A DNA stretch of 64,000 nt from Capitulum mitella (lineage: Eukaryota; Arthropoda; Thecostraca; Pollicipedomorpha; Pollicipedidae): NCBI GenBank assembly GCA_030062745.1, contig CP099850.1, forward strand, positions 2,542,001 to 2,606,000. The letters run 5' to 3'. This document shows positions 1 through 11,600 of the stretch, one piece after another. Position 1 is the stretch's first letter, and every line of letters starts with the position of its first letter. The translations under genes and the position numbers were made by a program. The notes below the pieces were generated by a model. That model saw nothing but the letters and a program-made list of their open reading frames with translations, made no database searches and was not told where the DNA came from.

Positions 1-187
1 TATGGTCAATCTGATTACCACATGGTCGTGGTGCACCCCTGGCGGCACGTTCGACATTGCCCAGAAAATCAGCCATTACCTCGAAATGCACGATCAGATG
101 CGGAGGTCGGAATTCATACAACAAGCTTTGCCTAGCATGATCTCCAACCCCAGAAACCTTTCCAACAACCATTTGAGTCGTATTTAA
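1..187 (+). CDS. Possible 3'-terminal exon of an upstream gene (partial)
   Basis: An open frame enters from the left edge and stops with TAA at 185-187. AATAAA hexamers follow about 30-40 bases later, which is the layout of a last exon plus poly(A) signal. The readable tail includes TFDIAQKISHYLEMHD and SEFIQQALPSMISN, a plausible protein but one I do not recognise. A second frame is open from base 1 to a TAG at 136-138, so the coding frame is not certain. The piece is short enough to be chance, and without the preceding sequence no product can be named. Confidence 0.25.
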   Translation, partial: MVNLITTWSWCTPGGTFDIAQKISHYLEMHDQMRRSEFIQQALPSMISNPRNLSNNHLSRI

Positions 188-218
188 AAGCATAAGTAGG
201 AATTAGAAAGTAAAAGTA

Positions 219-231
219 AATAAAAAATAAA
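219..231 (+). promoter_or_regulatory. Paired AATAAA poly(A) signals
   Basis: Two overlapping-spaced AATAAA hexamers (219-224 and 226-231) lie in an A-rich run shortly after the TAA at 185-187. They would serve the transcript that enters from the left. A-rich sequence makes such matches common, so this is supportive only. Confidence 0.3.
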
Positions 232-745
232 ATGAAAAACCCACAGATGTCACTCAGTTCGGATCTACGCCGGCCGGCAAATTAAGAAGTTCATGATTGG
301 CACCTGCTTGCTGTTGCCTTTTAGCAAAATTCTGTTCAATTGTTTTGGACACGTGTATGCTTAGAATCTCAATGCATAATGCATATTATAGACTGGCTTC
401 TATGACTGCAGGCTATAACTTTTAAGCTTTACCAACCTCCAGCCATGTTTGTGGAAGTTATCCCGGATAATTTGGAAATGCAAAGTTTGGCACAAACAGT
501 AAAAGGCAGTCTGCAAAACGTGGTAGGTTTGAGCATTATCTCGAGACAGCCGTGGAGTATTGGCTGCATGTTTTGAAAAATGAATGGGTCTTGATGCTCT
601 CACATGCTTGACATTTTTCAGCATTCACACCCTTTGTCCCTTTATATCCCTATATGTTATAAGATGTCGAGAGATGTCATTGAAATATCATTGCCATAAT
701 TGTTGCTCATCAGTCCTGCTCATGCCTCTGTCCTGCTGGTTGCAG

Positions 746-2923
746 AGCTATGTCCAGGTTCGTTGAGTCTGATGCATCTAGCTTCGGGCCCAGTCCGAGC
801 CAAATACCAACTAATGGCACTGGTCGACCAAGAGAGCCTGACGACATTCTGCCAGAAAGTCTCCTTGGTAAGGCTCGATAATATTCCCTTCTTTGTTAAG
901 ATGACTTCAGGGCCAAGGCAACTCAATCAGTGTAACAACTCAGACCGGATGTTACAGCAACTCAGTTGGGATGTTACCGCGACATTGCATATCACGACGG
1001 AAAGAGGCCAAGTTGGCCAAGTTACGGTGTTTCATTTTGTTTTGACGTTACTTTTTGGTACGTTTCTGGTGTAAGAATGAAAAATTGTTCAGTTCACATT
1101 TGCACCTTCATGTCTGTAATGAAGTATATGCAAGGTGCATATTTTGTCTGCAGTTAAATTAATGTGGAAAGGGAGTTATGGATGACAGTTACATACCTTC
1201 CGTGGGGCCGCATATGAGTTGTAAACTTCATGTTTATCACATTCATGAATGGTTAACCCTTTTTATTCCATGTTCCAGGGCAATGAAAACCTGCAAATAG
1301 TGCTTGAAATCCAGTTCCATTGTCCAGGTTATGAAGTCATGGCTCGAATAGAATAAATTCCATTCCGTGAAGTGATTGAAATCGAGTGAAAGGACCAAGT
1401 CACCTGACAGGCGTGCGTCTTGTGATTAGTTGCCCGTGCTCAGGTGACCATTCCCACCAGTCGTCAGTGGATGACGTGTTGCCTGGCCGCGCCGTTGCAG
1501 GCCGTGGCTGCATCGTGATCCGGGGCTCCAACATCCACGTGGGCAGCACGGTGACGGTGGGCAGCCTGGGCAAGGACTCGGCTCGTCGTCCCCGGCCTCG
1601 GACCGTGCCGGCGCCGGTCGCAGGTCGGCGCCCACCCGTGCCGGAGGGGCGGGGGAACGCAGGGCGGTTCCCGGCCGGCGCCTCGGGCACTTTGCGGTCG
1701 GATTGTGTGATGGAGCTGTCAGTGTGAATTGCCTCGGATGTCGGCAGAAGTGGAGCAAGATGAGACGAAGTGTTGTTGAAGCGTAAAAGTCGTGGAGAAT
1801 TGGTAACCTTCCCAGATTTTAGTTTGCTCCCCTTTGCATTGGTCGTGTTTCAGCCGGCTGGTGCGTTTTAGCACCGATCTTGAGCCCGGTATGTTCCCGT
1901 GTGGAACCGGAGGTTTTTGTGTTCCAGCTTTGTTCCGGAGCCCATTGTACTGGCGTTTGAGCCGTGCGTGCGTTTCAGCCCTGTTCCAGAGCCCGGCGAT
2001 GGTGTCGGACCGCCAGATCCTGGCGGCGTCGCGCTGCATGGGCGCCTGCTGGCGGGACGTCGCCCGCAGGCTGGGTTTTCTCGGCGGAGAGACGGACCAG
2101 TTCGAGTTCCGGATAGACAGCCTGGCTGAGGTACCGCCCCCCGCCCCCCCGCCGGCACCCGCTGGGACCGGGCCCAGTGGCTTGTCCCTTCGATCCGAGG
2201 TTTGATATGCCCGGCTCAGATAGAGCTGCGCCGTCACCATGACAACCGCCGTGGGATATTGATGGCTGAAATTTTGCGGAAAATCGGAAGGTTTCAGAAG
2301 AACCAGACAGACGAAAATCACATAAATTAGCTCCCCCAGCCAGGAAATGAGTCATATTCCTTTGGCCACCGTCACTGCTATGGTATCATTATGTCAGTTC
2401 TTTTCAGCGTCTATGACATTTGTAAGCAGAGTTATGGGTTCCTGTCGTGATCGTTATGTTTATCATGAATGCGCTTGAGCCAGGCGTCTTGTCCGATCAC
2501 GTGCTCATCAAGATTATTGTTAATATGGTATAGGGATTTATTTTGCATTGAGCATTGTGTGGTTCCTTTCCGACGTTCACGTAGAACTCTGTTTTCTGAT
2601 TTTGAAATCGGCGATATCGCACTGAGACGCATCCAAAAGGGACGTTGAGATAATATTTTCTGTGGTTTGGGTATTGTGAGAATACCGTGTGTAAGCGTGC
2701 ACGTGTGAATTATTTTCTTCAGGGACCGATTTCACCAGATATGCCAGACATCGTCTGTTATCACGGAAACCATTCGTTATTCGCCCGTTTGCAGGTTTGC
2801 TACAGAATGCTGCGTGCCTGGCGCGAGAAAGAATCTGCTGGTGCTACCGTGGAGAAGTTGGTAAAGGCCTTGTGGGACGAAGAAGCTTATGATGTTGTAT
2901 TCAAGTTGGCCGAGGTGAAATAA
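746..2923 (+). CDS. imd: IMD-like adaptor: caspase site, RHIM-like motif, death domain
   Basis: The four-exon model has coding parts 750-867, 1444-1623, 1979-2130 and 2795-2923. Phases chain exactly and give 579 nt (192 residues plus TAA). The start ATG (750) lies five bases after a good acceptor (pyrimidine tract, CAG at 743-745), so a 5'UTR intron is likely. The N-terminus contains VESD/ASSF at residues 5-12. Drosophila IMD is cleaved by DREDD at LEKD/A, exposing an IAP-binding motif, and this site has the same logic. Residues 63-79 hold a RHIM-like core IHVG; residues ~107-190 are a death domain. IMD links PGRP receptors to FADD/DREDD and NF-kB (Relish). The protein is shorter than Drosophila IMD (273 aa) and of the order of crustacean IMDs. 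The donor at 1623 (GCAG|gtcggc) is the weakest junction. A RIPK1-type C-terminus is the alternative, but no kinase domain is present upstream. Confidence 0.7.
1512..1565 (+). other. RHIM-like motif of the IMD-like protein
   Basis: Residues 63-80 read as two short beta-prone runs, IVIRGSNIHVG then STVTVGS. The tetrad IHVG matches the RHIM core pattern (I/V)-Q-(I/L/V)-G except for H in place of Q. RIPK1 has IQIG in a similar hydrophobic setting. RHIM-like (cryptic RHIM) segments are known in Drosophila IMD, PGRP-LC and PGRP-LE, where they form amyloid-type signalling fibrils. The exon's position between the N-terminal caspase site and the death domain is where IMD carries this motif. Confidence 0.5.
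1979..2923 (+). other. Death domain, split over two exons
   Basis: Exon 1979-2130 encodes the first helices: MVSDRQILAASRCMG, then CWRDVARRLGF, then QFEFRIDSLAE. Exon 2795-2923 continues with YRMLRAWREKESAGATVEKL and the final helix DVVFKLAEVK before TAA. This follows the death-fold pattern of conserved G-x-x-W-[RK]-x-[LV]-A-[RK]-x-L in helix 2, W in helix 5 and ATVEKLVKAL in helix 5/6. The intron lies at phase 0 between helices 4 and 5. The exon 1979 acceptor (GTTTCAG) is preceded at about 1851 and 1926 by two degenerate look-alikes (GTTTCAGCC, GTTCCAGC, each followed by a GAGCCC block). Confidence 0.75.
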
Positions 2924-3769
2924 TTCTGAATGGGACGCGTCCAGTTCTAAAGGCCCGCGAGATTATGTTGTGTGAGTTTGTACGCTTTTTGTGATATGCA
3001 TTATACATTCCGTACAATGGTTGTGCCTCCCTGTTGTGCGCAAGATTTTACCTGGTAAGCTGATAAACAGCATTTGCGGATGTGTATGAATTTTGTGCGT
3101 GTTGTGGTTTACCACCAGTTTTAGAGCCTTTTTAACGGTCGTGGTAATGTAGTATTCTGGCTATTCGGCGCTTGGTTAACGAAAGCTTAACGTGAACTGG
3201 GAGATGGTGTTCGCCCAATATGACATGTTAACTTTACCATTTTGTATTTTGGGAAAATACAAGGAAAGGTGACCAGAAGTGCGTTCATTCACGAAAGGCA
3301 GTTGTATGATCATGTTCCTCGGATTCGTGCAAAACTCGTTTTGCTTCGGGTTCTTGAATGTTTCGAGACATTCTCTAAAACGCAGCCCACGTTCCAGTAC
3401 AAGCCAAGGCAGGTATTCTGCATCCGCAGAGAGCCGTCCGCTGCGACGTAACTCTCACTTGCAACATGAGCCGCCAGTCCGTCGACGGTGAAACGTTACA
3501 ACGCAGTCACGATTAAAAAAAGACTCCTGAGGTAGTTACGCCGGTCCGGAGAAGAGCTGCGGCCAGCTGTGCCCGCGCCCTGCATGACCGGCAGGTCTTC
3601 AGATCGGCTCGCCGCAGTGGAGTGGGCTGGTAGTCACGTGCTATCGGCAGTCTCGTGGAACGGCTGCAGACGATGTTTATGTACCAGAGGTGGTTTGCTC
3701 CTAGGATCTTCTGCAGTAGCTGCGGAACGTCTTCAGGCGGGATGGGCGGGGGGGGGGGCTTGTGGGGGT

Positions 3770-3850
3770 GGCACCGGGTACTTTTCGAATCATTTCTTTA
3801 CATGCAACGTCATAGGGTTAATGTTAAATTTCGCTAGTAGGGGGGTGGGA
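3770..3850 (+). repeat. Dispersed repeat, shared with 55.8 kb
   Basis: The stretch around ACATGCAACGTCATAGGGTT and ATGTTAAATTTCGC is matched in reverse at about 55790-55850 (ACATGCCACGGCGCAGGTCT, ATGCTAAATTTTCC). Two diverged copies of one unclassified dispersed family are therefore present. Ends could not be set. Confidence 0.45.
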
Positions 3851-5508
3851 GCGGTGGCACGGCACCCGTGTCTCCCTCCCGTCCCGCCGTCTTTGGCCTT
3901 CTGTGACGTGGTAGACCAGGGGATCTGCCACGACGTCTGGTCCTTTCCACGTGCGGGTAAGTTTCGGTCACACACTTCTTTCGTTTGTCTCTTCCGTATT
4001 TCAGGACACATTGATTCAACGTTGAAACGGTAAAGACGTGCTATCGAGGGACGTACTGGCGAACATAACCCGTTTATATTTTGGTCCCAAGCGGCATTCA
4101 ACATAAAGACATTTTACTATAAAGCAACTCTGCAAAACGGCCTTGCTGTCGAAGGCTTTTTGAAGAGCAAGATAAAAATATTTTATCAAGTGAAATCAGA
4201 GTTCCTTTTACACGGCCCTTCCATATTAGTTGAGGTCCAAATGCACATTCAGGGTTGTCAGAAGAGTCGCTCATGGAGTTCATTTTTTGAAGATTTTACC
4301 GGCAACTGAGTTCTGGTTGGCATTTTTCCTATGTTACAGTGCATATTCCGGCCACGTTATTTCACTTTGAGAGAAGAACTATGGCTGCACTGGTGCGGCA
4401 GTTTCGGACAGGTGATTTGGCAACAACTTATTACATGAATAAACATCATTTATGTAGTCCAGTGACGTCATTATCAAAGAGCGACAAGAGTTGGTAGAAT
4501 GGCATTGTCCCATCAGTGGTAAATCCTGTGTGACCTTGAGCCCCATGAGCTTCGTTGGTTTAAGGCGTGCGCTAGGTAATAGTGACATGGAAGTGGGTCA
4601 TGATTGATGCGATAATTTGTATCTGATGGGTCAGAGAGTGGCTTTAATGATTGTGGTACCATCTAGGGAGATGCCTGTCATGTCCAATAATGCTTAGTTT
4701 AATATTGGGCCGGGGTGTGCGGGGGTAATGCTCCAGTTCTTGGGCCGGCAGTTTGAAAGTTGAAAGGTTAAGTAAAACCAAAATCCTTCAGTACTTTTCA
4801 CTGTTAAGATGTACCTCGATAAAGGGCATAAGTAGATGCTGTGTCGAGATGTGCGTTTTATGGTGAATATGAATCACTGTATCATCACAGATGTTAACTA
4901 AAAGCTGGCTCCAAAGAGTGCACTGCATTTGAAAAGGTCACTAGTTCAAGCCCATGTGTACTGTTATGTGTACTATTATTTGGCATTTGCATAAAAGCAT
5001 GGAGTTTTTATCTGCTTTGTAATCCCTGGAATCACGGACATTCTAGGCAACTATTTCATTCATGGGGCACAGATGCATCAGCCAAGCTGAAGCATTCATC
5101 TTTTTTCTATTTTTTTTCTATTCTATTTTTCATTTTGTAATGGTCAAAAATAGTGTGAGTGTTTGAGTTTCTTGCCATGTCTGACATGTTTGTAGAACCT
5201 TGGTCTATAGTTACAGACTATGCATTAAAGTTGTATGCCATGGTGTGGAGTAAACTATTTTAAAACAGGAAAAGACCTGCAAACAAGAGAAATTACCACC
5301 ATGATGTTAGCATAGGTATTTAAATGTGTATGGTATGAGTTTAAGTCCCCAATGTATCTGTGATGCATGATATATCCTTGAAATTGTGCCTGCAATAGCA
5401 CATGAATACATAAGACAAGTGCATATTGCCTTGTTTACCATGCTATTAAGAAGTCTTGAAATTATTGAGTGTCATGTTCTCTGACATATTTTTAACATAT
5501 ATTTTCAG

Positions 5509-5601
5509 TTCAGTTTTGGGAGCTCAGCCTCATAAGTTTGCAGCAATGAGCGGAAACAGTGCTGTTGCCATGGAGTCCCTCAAGTCTGGCCAGCAGCTGA
5601 T
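5509..5601 (+). CDS. EDC4: EDC4 first recognised coding exon
   Basis: The exon starts after TATTTTCAG and ends at CTGAT|gtaagt. From ATG 5546 it encodes MSGNSAVAMESLKSGQQL and, with the next exon, completes QQLITFDDSTASAI. That corresponds to human EKQVICLSGDDSSTCIGI just before the WD40 domain, and the phase-2 join supports the exon. The frame remains open upstream to the acceptor, so either the exon carries a 5'UTR and the ATG is the true start, or a further coding exon lies upstream. No convincing upstream exon with matching phase was found in 2924-5500. Confidence 0.7.
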
Positions 5602-8600
5602 GTAAGTTGTTACATGGTTTGTATGCTTTTCTTACAGTTGAACTCTCTTTGCAGGATGCAAAAATGGATTCTCAAAAGAACATTGTTTTTCAGACAGATT
5701 TTTCTGCAACATTTTGAAGCAGGTGGCATTGGGATTGGAGCCAAGCTGAGCCTAGCTTGTTGTTCATCCCTGACCTCACCACCCAAGTGTTCCCGAATGT
5801 GGAATGATTTTGTCCCAGACATGAAGCCAGATGGCACTGGATGATTTTTGTTGTGCGGTGCAACTCCACGACACAGTGCCTGGCTGACCATTCCAGTCTA
5901 CAGCCAATTACAGGTGCCCATTCTGAGATTTGAACCATGTCTGCCATGCACCAGATAGCTCCTTATCCATTGGGTCTCAAGGATTGTGCATTATGTTTTC
6001 ATTTTGCAATATTTTGCACATTTCCAGAGATGCCATTTTGTATTAAGTGGTGTTAATCCTAAGTTTGTATTAATTGGTGTACTTCCATACTGATTCTTGA
6101 GCAACATATGAAGTGATTCTAAAGTCATGGAATGAAATCCAGTATGTTGCTCAGATCACAATCAGTTTTTTGTCATGCCCATAAACCAGCCTGGAGCCAT
6201 TTGGCCAGCCATAATATAATAACATAGCTGTATCATTTCTCATTTTTTAGAGTTTTCTTTTTCTGGTTATCCCATAAAAACTATTTTGGGGTCTGGAGAT
6301 GTATTTGAGAATTATAAGTAAAACTATATTTGTATTGTATAGAATTGTATAGATTGTAATGTACTGATAAGATATAAACATTACATTATTATAATGTAAT
6401 GCTTATTTCTTTTTATTTTTCATGGACATATTAAAGTATTAGTTGTTATTGATTATGAGATTTACAGGGTATAGCAAAGGGCATATGATGTTGGGAAAAT
6501 AGTGCCCTAAATGTTTGCAAATAATGATTAATTTTACCACAAGTGTGAAACCAGAGGGATGTAGAATCAGTGCCCTTTTGTGCAACCCCACCATGTGGCC
6601 ATGCCATGATTGGCTGCCTTTTGGACCCAGAACAGTGCAGATGCCCACTCCATGACACAAACCTAATACCTGCCACCAGGGTTGATGATTTGTTCTTTAT
6701 TGTTGGTGTTGGAGTATATATTTTGTGGAGTACCAGATTTTGCAGAGTTATGCTGGTTTAAGTTGGGGTTCTTGGTGTAGGTCAGTTATGACATATCTGC
6801 TTCATAATGAATGGAGGTAGTCATTTGCTTGTGGAGTTATTATTATTTTTATTATATATTATTATTATTAATATATATATAATATTATATATATTATTAA
6901 TATATTATTATTAAATTTGTCAACATATTTACATTGTAGCCTTCTGATGGGAGCACAAGATCAAAATTTTTGAGTATAAAATGCTTTTGAAGCATTTTAT
7001 ACTCCAAAATTGAAGTATTGAATATCCATTGAAGCATTTTATGGCATTCCCCAACACCAATAACCAACACTTCTTTCCAACTTTGCCAGTCACACCCTGG
7101 AGTCTGCCATCTAGCTCCTTATCCACTAGGTGTCAGCAATGGTTGCCTATGTTCATGACCTGTCCTTGTCCCACCGGACTGAGGCTTTGTCGGCGCACGC
7201 CATGACGCCCGTGCCGCGGCCCGCAGCACGTTCGACGACTCCACGGCGTCGGCCATCACGCACGACTCGGTCGTGGTCATGCGCTCGGAGAGCACGCACG
7301 CCACGGGCAGCTCCAACATCGAGATGAAGACGATCGTCGACTACGCGTGGGAGCACAAGTACTACGAGGGCCACATCGTCGCCTGTCACGGCGAGTACCT
7401 GGCCTACGCCATCAAAGGTGAGGCGCGCTCCGGGCCGTGGCGGCCCGGCAGATGGGGTCTCTGCAACAGGCCGACTGGAGCAGCTGTTTGGCGCGGGGTT
7501 GTCTGCAGCCGGAAAACGTTGGCTTTCGAAATTGTAGGTTTCCGTGAGTGACTCACTCACTCAGTGAACCACAGTGAAAATGGCTCGCTTTCAGAATGAG
7601 CCATTTTCACTGCAGTGCTCCCGCGTGGTTCCCTTTCCGGGAAAGGATTGCATTTATGATTTCTGTTGTGGTGCTAGCTGGCTCGTGATGACTGACTGAG
7701 AGGTGACTTGCCTCCTGTTATTATTACAAGGATTGGAGCATCCTGACAGGTTACATATGGCGTTGGAAGACCCGAACCTTAAACTTCACTAAAACCTTTT
7801 TACAAATCTTGAACGCACCTGACAACCTCAACGGTTGCACGGGGCACCATCGCACTGCACGTGTGTTACATGCGTGCACACCATTTAGATGCAAACGAAC
7901 TGCCACTCCACAATGTCCGGTTGCGATCGACGTGCAGATATTCGTGATAAAGCATTGGTCCCTTTTGTGTTGCTGTGTTGATCAGTTCTATGATGCCTCT
8001 GCTGAAACCTGATTTCCCATTAGAGCTGGGTTTGCGTCCAAAACAGTGAATCCCGATTTGAGTATGAGTCCCAATCTAGTACAGCATCTGTCCTATGCGG
8101 TGATTCACAGTCTGAGTGCGAATCATGCGTGAAATACAGGAGTCCCAGATCGTAATGAAAAGGTCTGAGTTCGAGTCCAGTTTGTGAAATTTCGAATCGA
8201 TTCATGTGAGTCTGAGGCCAAAAGGCCTGTGAGTCCGAATTCGACTGTGAATCAACCCAGACTCAGACTAATTTAGGCTTGCTTTCTGTGATTGTGTTGC
8301 TTGATAACATACCCCTTCTTCAAAAATTGTGGGAAGTTTCTCGTTTTGTGAGGCTGTGCCTCCACAATGACTGTACGATCGATATTGTGGGGACATTGAA
8401 CACTGACTACCGTCGGTCGTCTCATTGTCACGACGTCACGACGCTGCGGCTGTGGTCGTGACGTTTGCGGGCTGGGACACGGCCAGACGGCACCGTGTCC
8501 TCCCCTCCCCGCAGGGAAGAGCGGCGGCGTGGTGGAGGTGGTGAGCCGGACCACGGACTGACCCCTCCCCTCCCCGCAGGGAAGAGCGGCGGCGTGGTGC

Positions 8601-11600
8601 GGGTGGTGAGCCGGACCACGGACTGACCCCTCCCCTCCCCGCAGGGAAGAGAGGCGGCGTGGTGCGGGTGGTGAGCCGGACCACGGACTGACCCCTCTCC
8701 CCCGCAGGGAAGAGCGGCGGCGTGGTGCGGGTGGTGAGCCGGACAACGGACGACCGAGCCCTGGTCAAAGGCATGACGGGCGCCGTCAAGGACCTCGCCT
8801 TCGCTCACACCACCAACGAAACGCTGCTGGCCGTCGTGGATGAGGTACGTGAGCGAAATGAGCAGAATCGCAGTCGGGCTGTGCTAACGACCTCTTTGTG
8901 TCGCATATTTTCTGTCGACTGCATATGTTACTTAAACGTGTGGCGCGGCCTTTGTCTGAACGCACAATTTCTGCAATACATTCGACTTACTTTGAGATAG
9001 TTGACGCCACTTGGTACGTATGGTGAGGACATGCCTGAGATGGACGGGGGCTTGTCAGATGTAATGGTAACATTGGCTGGGCCCTGCCCTGGTCCGCCGG
9101 GGCCGTCCGGTTCCGCTGACGCTCCGCGACGTCCCGCAGGCCGGCAGCCTGTCGGTGTTCTCGGTGGACGAGGACCTGAACAAAAAGCTGGTGGTCGCCC
9201 CGTACCTGGGCCTGCGCCGGCAGCCGGAGACGGCGCCGGCGCCGGCCACCTGCCAGCGCGTCGTCTGGTGTCCCTACATCCCTGACGAGGAGTGCGACGA
9301 GCAGGAGTCGGAGGAGACGGCCAAGCTGCTGCTGCTCGCGCACGGCAGTCGGGTGGGTGCCAGACAGTGGGTTGGCGCGGGGGGAGGGGAAGGGAGCGGC
9401 CATTGCCCGCTGGCTCGGTAAGGAACCTGTCGTCGCTGCCAGATTGGTGATAGAGTGATGCTGCCATTGGTGGCTTCAGAAAGGACTGTGACAGATAGCT
9501 TAGTGATGGAAGAGAATCAAAAGTGTCTAAGAATGGTAGGCAGTGCTGGGTCAATCGCATAGCTTTCAGATGCATTGATGCTCTCTTCATTGGCTGGTTT
9601 TCCATGGAAGCAGTAACCCCTTCTCAGCCATGGCAAAGCCGTTTATGTGATGGTGAAGGTCTTTTGCTTCTCCGACTCCACCACCATTGTACCTTGTGTT
9701 CAAGCTCCACTGCTGGTGCGCTGTGCATTAGTCGGCAGCTCGTCTGCTGTATGATACCAGCCGCCGGCAGTTGTACCTGACATGGCCGTGTGTCCGCTTC
9801 CCGTGACATGGCCGTGCATGCGCTGACCCCTGCCTGACCGGGTCGCCAGGCGGACCTGCTGAACGTGGCCATCCTGGCGGAGGAGCACGGACCGGGCCCG
9901 CACCTGATCGGCGACCTCACCGAGGGCTACATGGAGATCCTGGACCACGGCCAGGCGATCATGGACGCCGCCTTCTCGCCGGACGGCACTGCCCTGGCCA
10001 CGGCCTCCGCTGACGGCTTCGTCAAGTTCTTCCAGGTCAGCGGCCGACATCCTTGCCTGAGACGGCGTCCGTGGCCGGATAGGAAGGCAGACTGGTATTG
10101 ATTGCTGGCTGAATAAGAACGACAAAATGCTGATGCGGTATTGATGGTTGCGTGCTCTGTTTGTAGACTTTTTGGACTGATGTGTGATGTTTGTGTTACG
10201 GGGCACAGGTGTATGGATACCATTTGTGTTTGATACGACTGCGCTGAGGTAGTGTTCACGTCACCTGATTTGCATTTCCTAATGCTCTAGTGCCGCTCAG
10301 CCTTCCAGTAACTCGATGTTGATCCGGGATCGGTGCGGTGTTCCTCAGATTTACATGCAGGACAAGGACAGCCCCCGCATGCTTCACGAGTGGCAGCCGC
10401 ACGACGGCCAGCCCCTGTCTGCTCTCTTCTTCCTGGACAACCACCGCGACCTGGACCCCAAGTGAGTCGCGCCGGCCGGGCCATGTACAGTCGTTCTCTC
10501 TGTCTGCTGCACACCGCGGACCTGGCGTCCCGCCGAATGTGGCTGTGTCTCCGGAGGGTCGCGGCATGACGGTTGGGGCAGACCTGTTTAGTGTCTGGCC
10601 CTGTGTGTGACGGCGTGACGGCCGGGGCCGGCCCGTGGACCCTCCCTCGTGAGCGTGACGCCGCGGCCTTCGACAGCGAGCCGTTCTGGAAGTACGCGGT
10701 GACGGCCGCCTGCCAGAACACGGAGCTGAAGGTGTGGACGTGCGAGTCGTGGAACTGCCTGCAGACGGTGCGCCTGCAGCCGTCGCCGGCCGGCGAGCTG
10801 CCGGCCGGCCCCGGCAGTCTTCAGGCCGCGCTCGACTCGTCCGCCCAGTACCTGCTGCTCAGCGACATCCACAAACGGGTCCGTCCGACCCCCCGCTCCC
10901 CCGCCGCGGCGGCGGGCGGTGGCGGGTGCGGCAGTACTGGGCGGAGTGGGGTGGCTTATGTTGCGGAGCGTATTGAAGGAGAGAGTGGAGGAACAGGTTC
11001 TTTTCATTGTAAAGCTTGCGATTGGAAGGCAGACAGATTTCAGGCATTTTTGACGCCACATCACATTGTGCATTAGGTTCATAACGTTTAATTTCCTTCG
11101 CATGTGCGTGATGCGTTGAATTTGCGTGCTTGCATTGTAAACCGAGCGCAGACGCCGTTGTTGAGTTTCCCATCGTGACCGGTTTGCTCGGCGCCGCCGT
11201 GATTTGGAGGCCGAACCGGCGGGACCGGCGGCGCCGCGTGACCACCGTCCACCCGTCGGCCCCAGATGCTGTACGCGCTGAGTCTGTCGGCGCCCGAGTC
11301 GGCCGTCAAGTACTTCACGTCTGTGCACGAGTTCCGGCTGATGAACCCCGGCCTGTCGCTGGCCGTCGTGGACGCCCGCCGGCGCCGCATCAAGCCCTAC
11401 GAGAACATCGATCAGCTGGGTAGGCGGCGCGTGACGTGACGTCACGCGCTCTGGCGGGCCCCGCCCTGGCCGTGTGACGTTGCCGTCGGCGCGCTCGTGC
11501 ACTCGGCTCATCACTGAATCTCGTCTCGTCCCGGGAAGATGTCGTAGTTGGCCGTTCACAGTGTTGTGGTGATCTGAAGGCCCTCCGCGCCCTGGTCTTT

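Noticed and set aside
2687-2923. Stand-alone 78-residue protein
   Set aside because: The first half is not part of the death domain; a good acceptor at 2794 and phase-0 continuity with 2130 show that only 2795-2923 is exon.
3242-3491. First coding exon of EDC4
   Set aside because: Open frames and an ATG (MSRQSVDG|gtgaaa, ~3466) exist, but the phase does not fit the exon at 5509 and there is no similarity to the EDC4 N-terminus.
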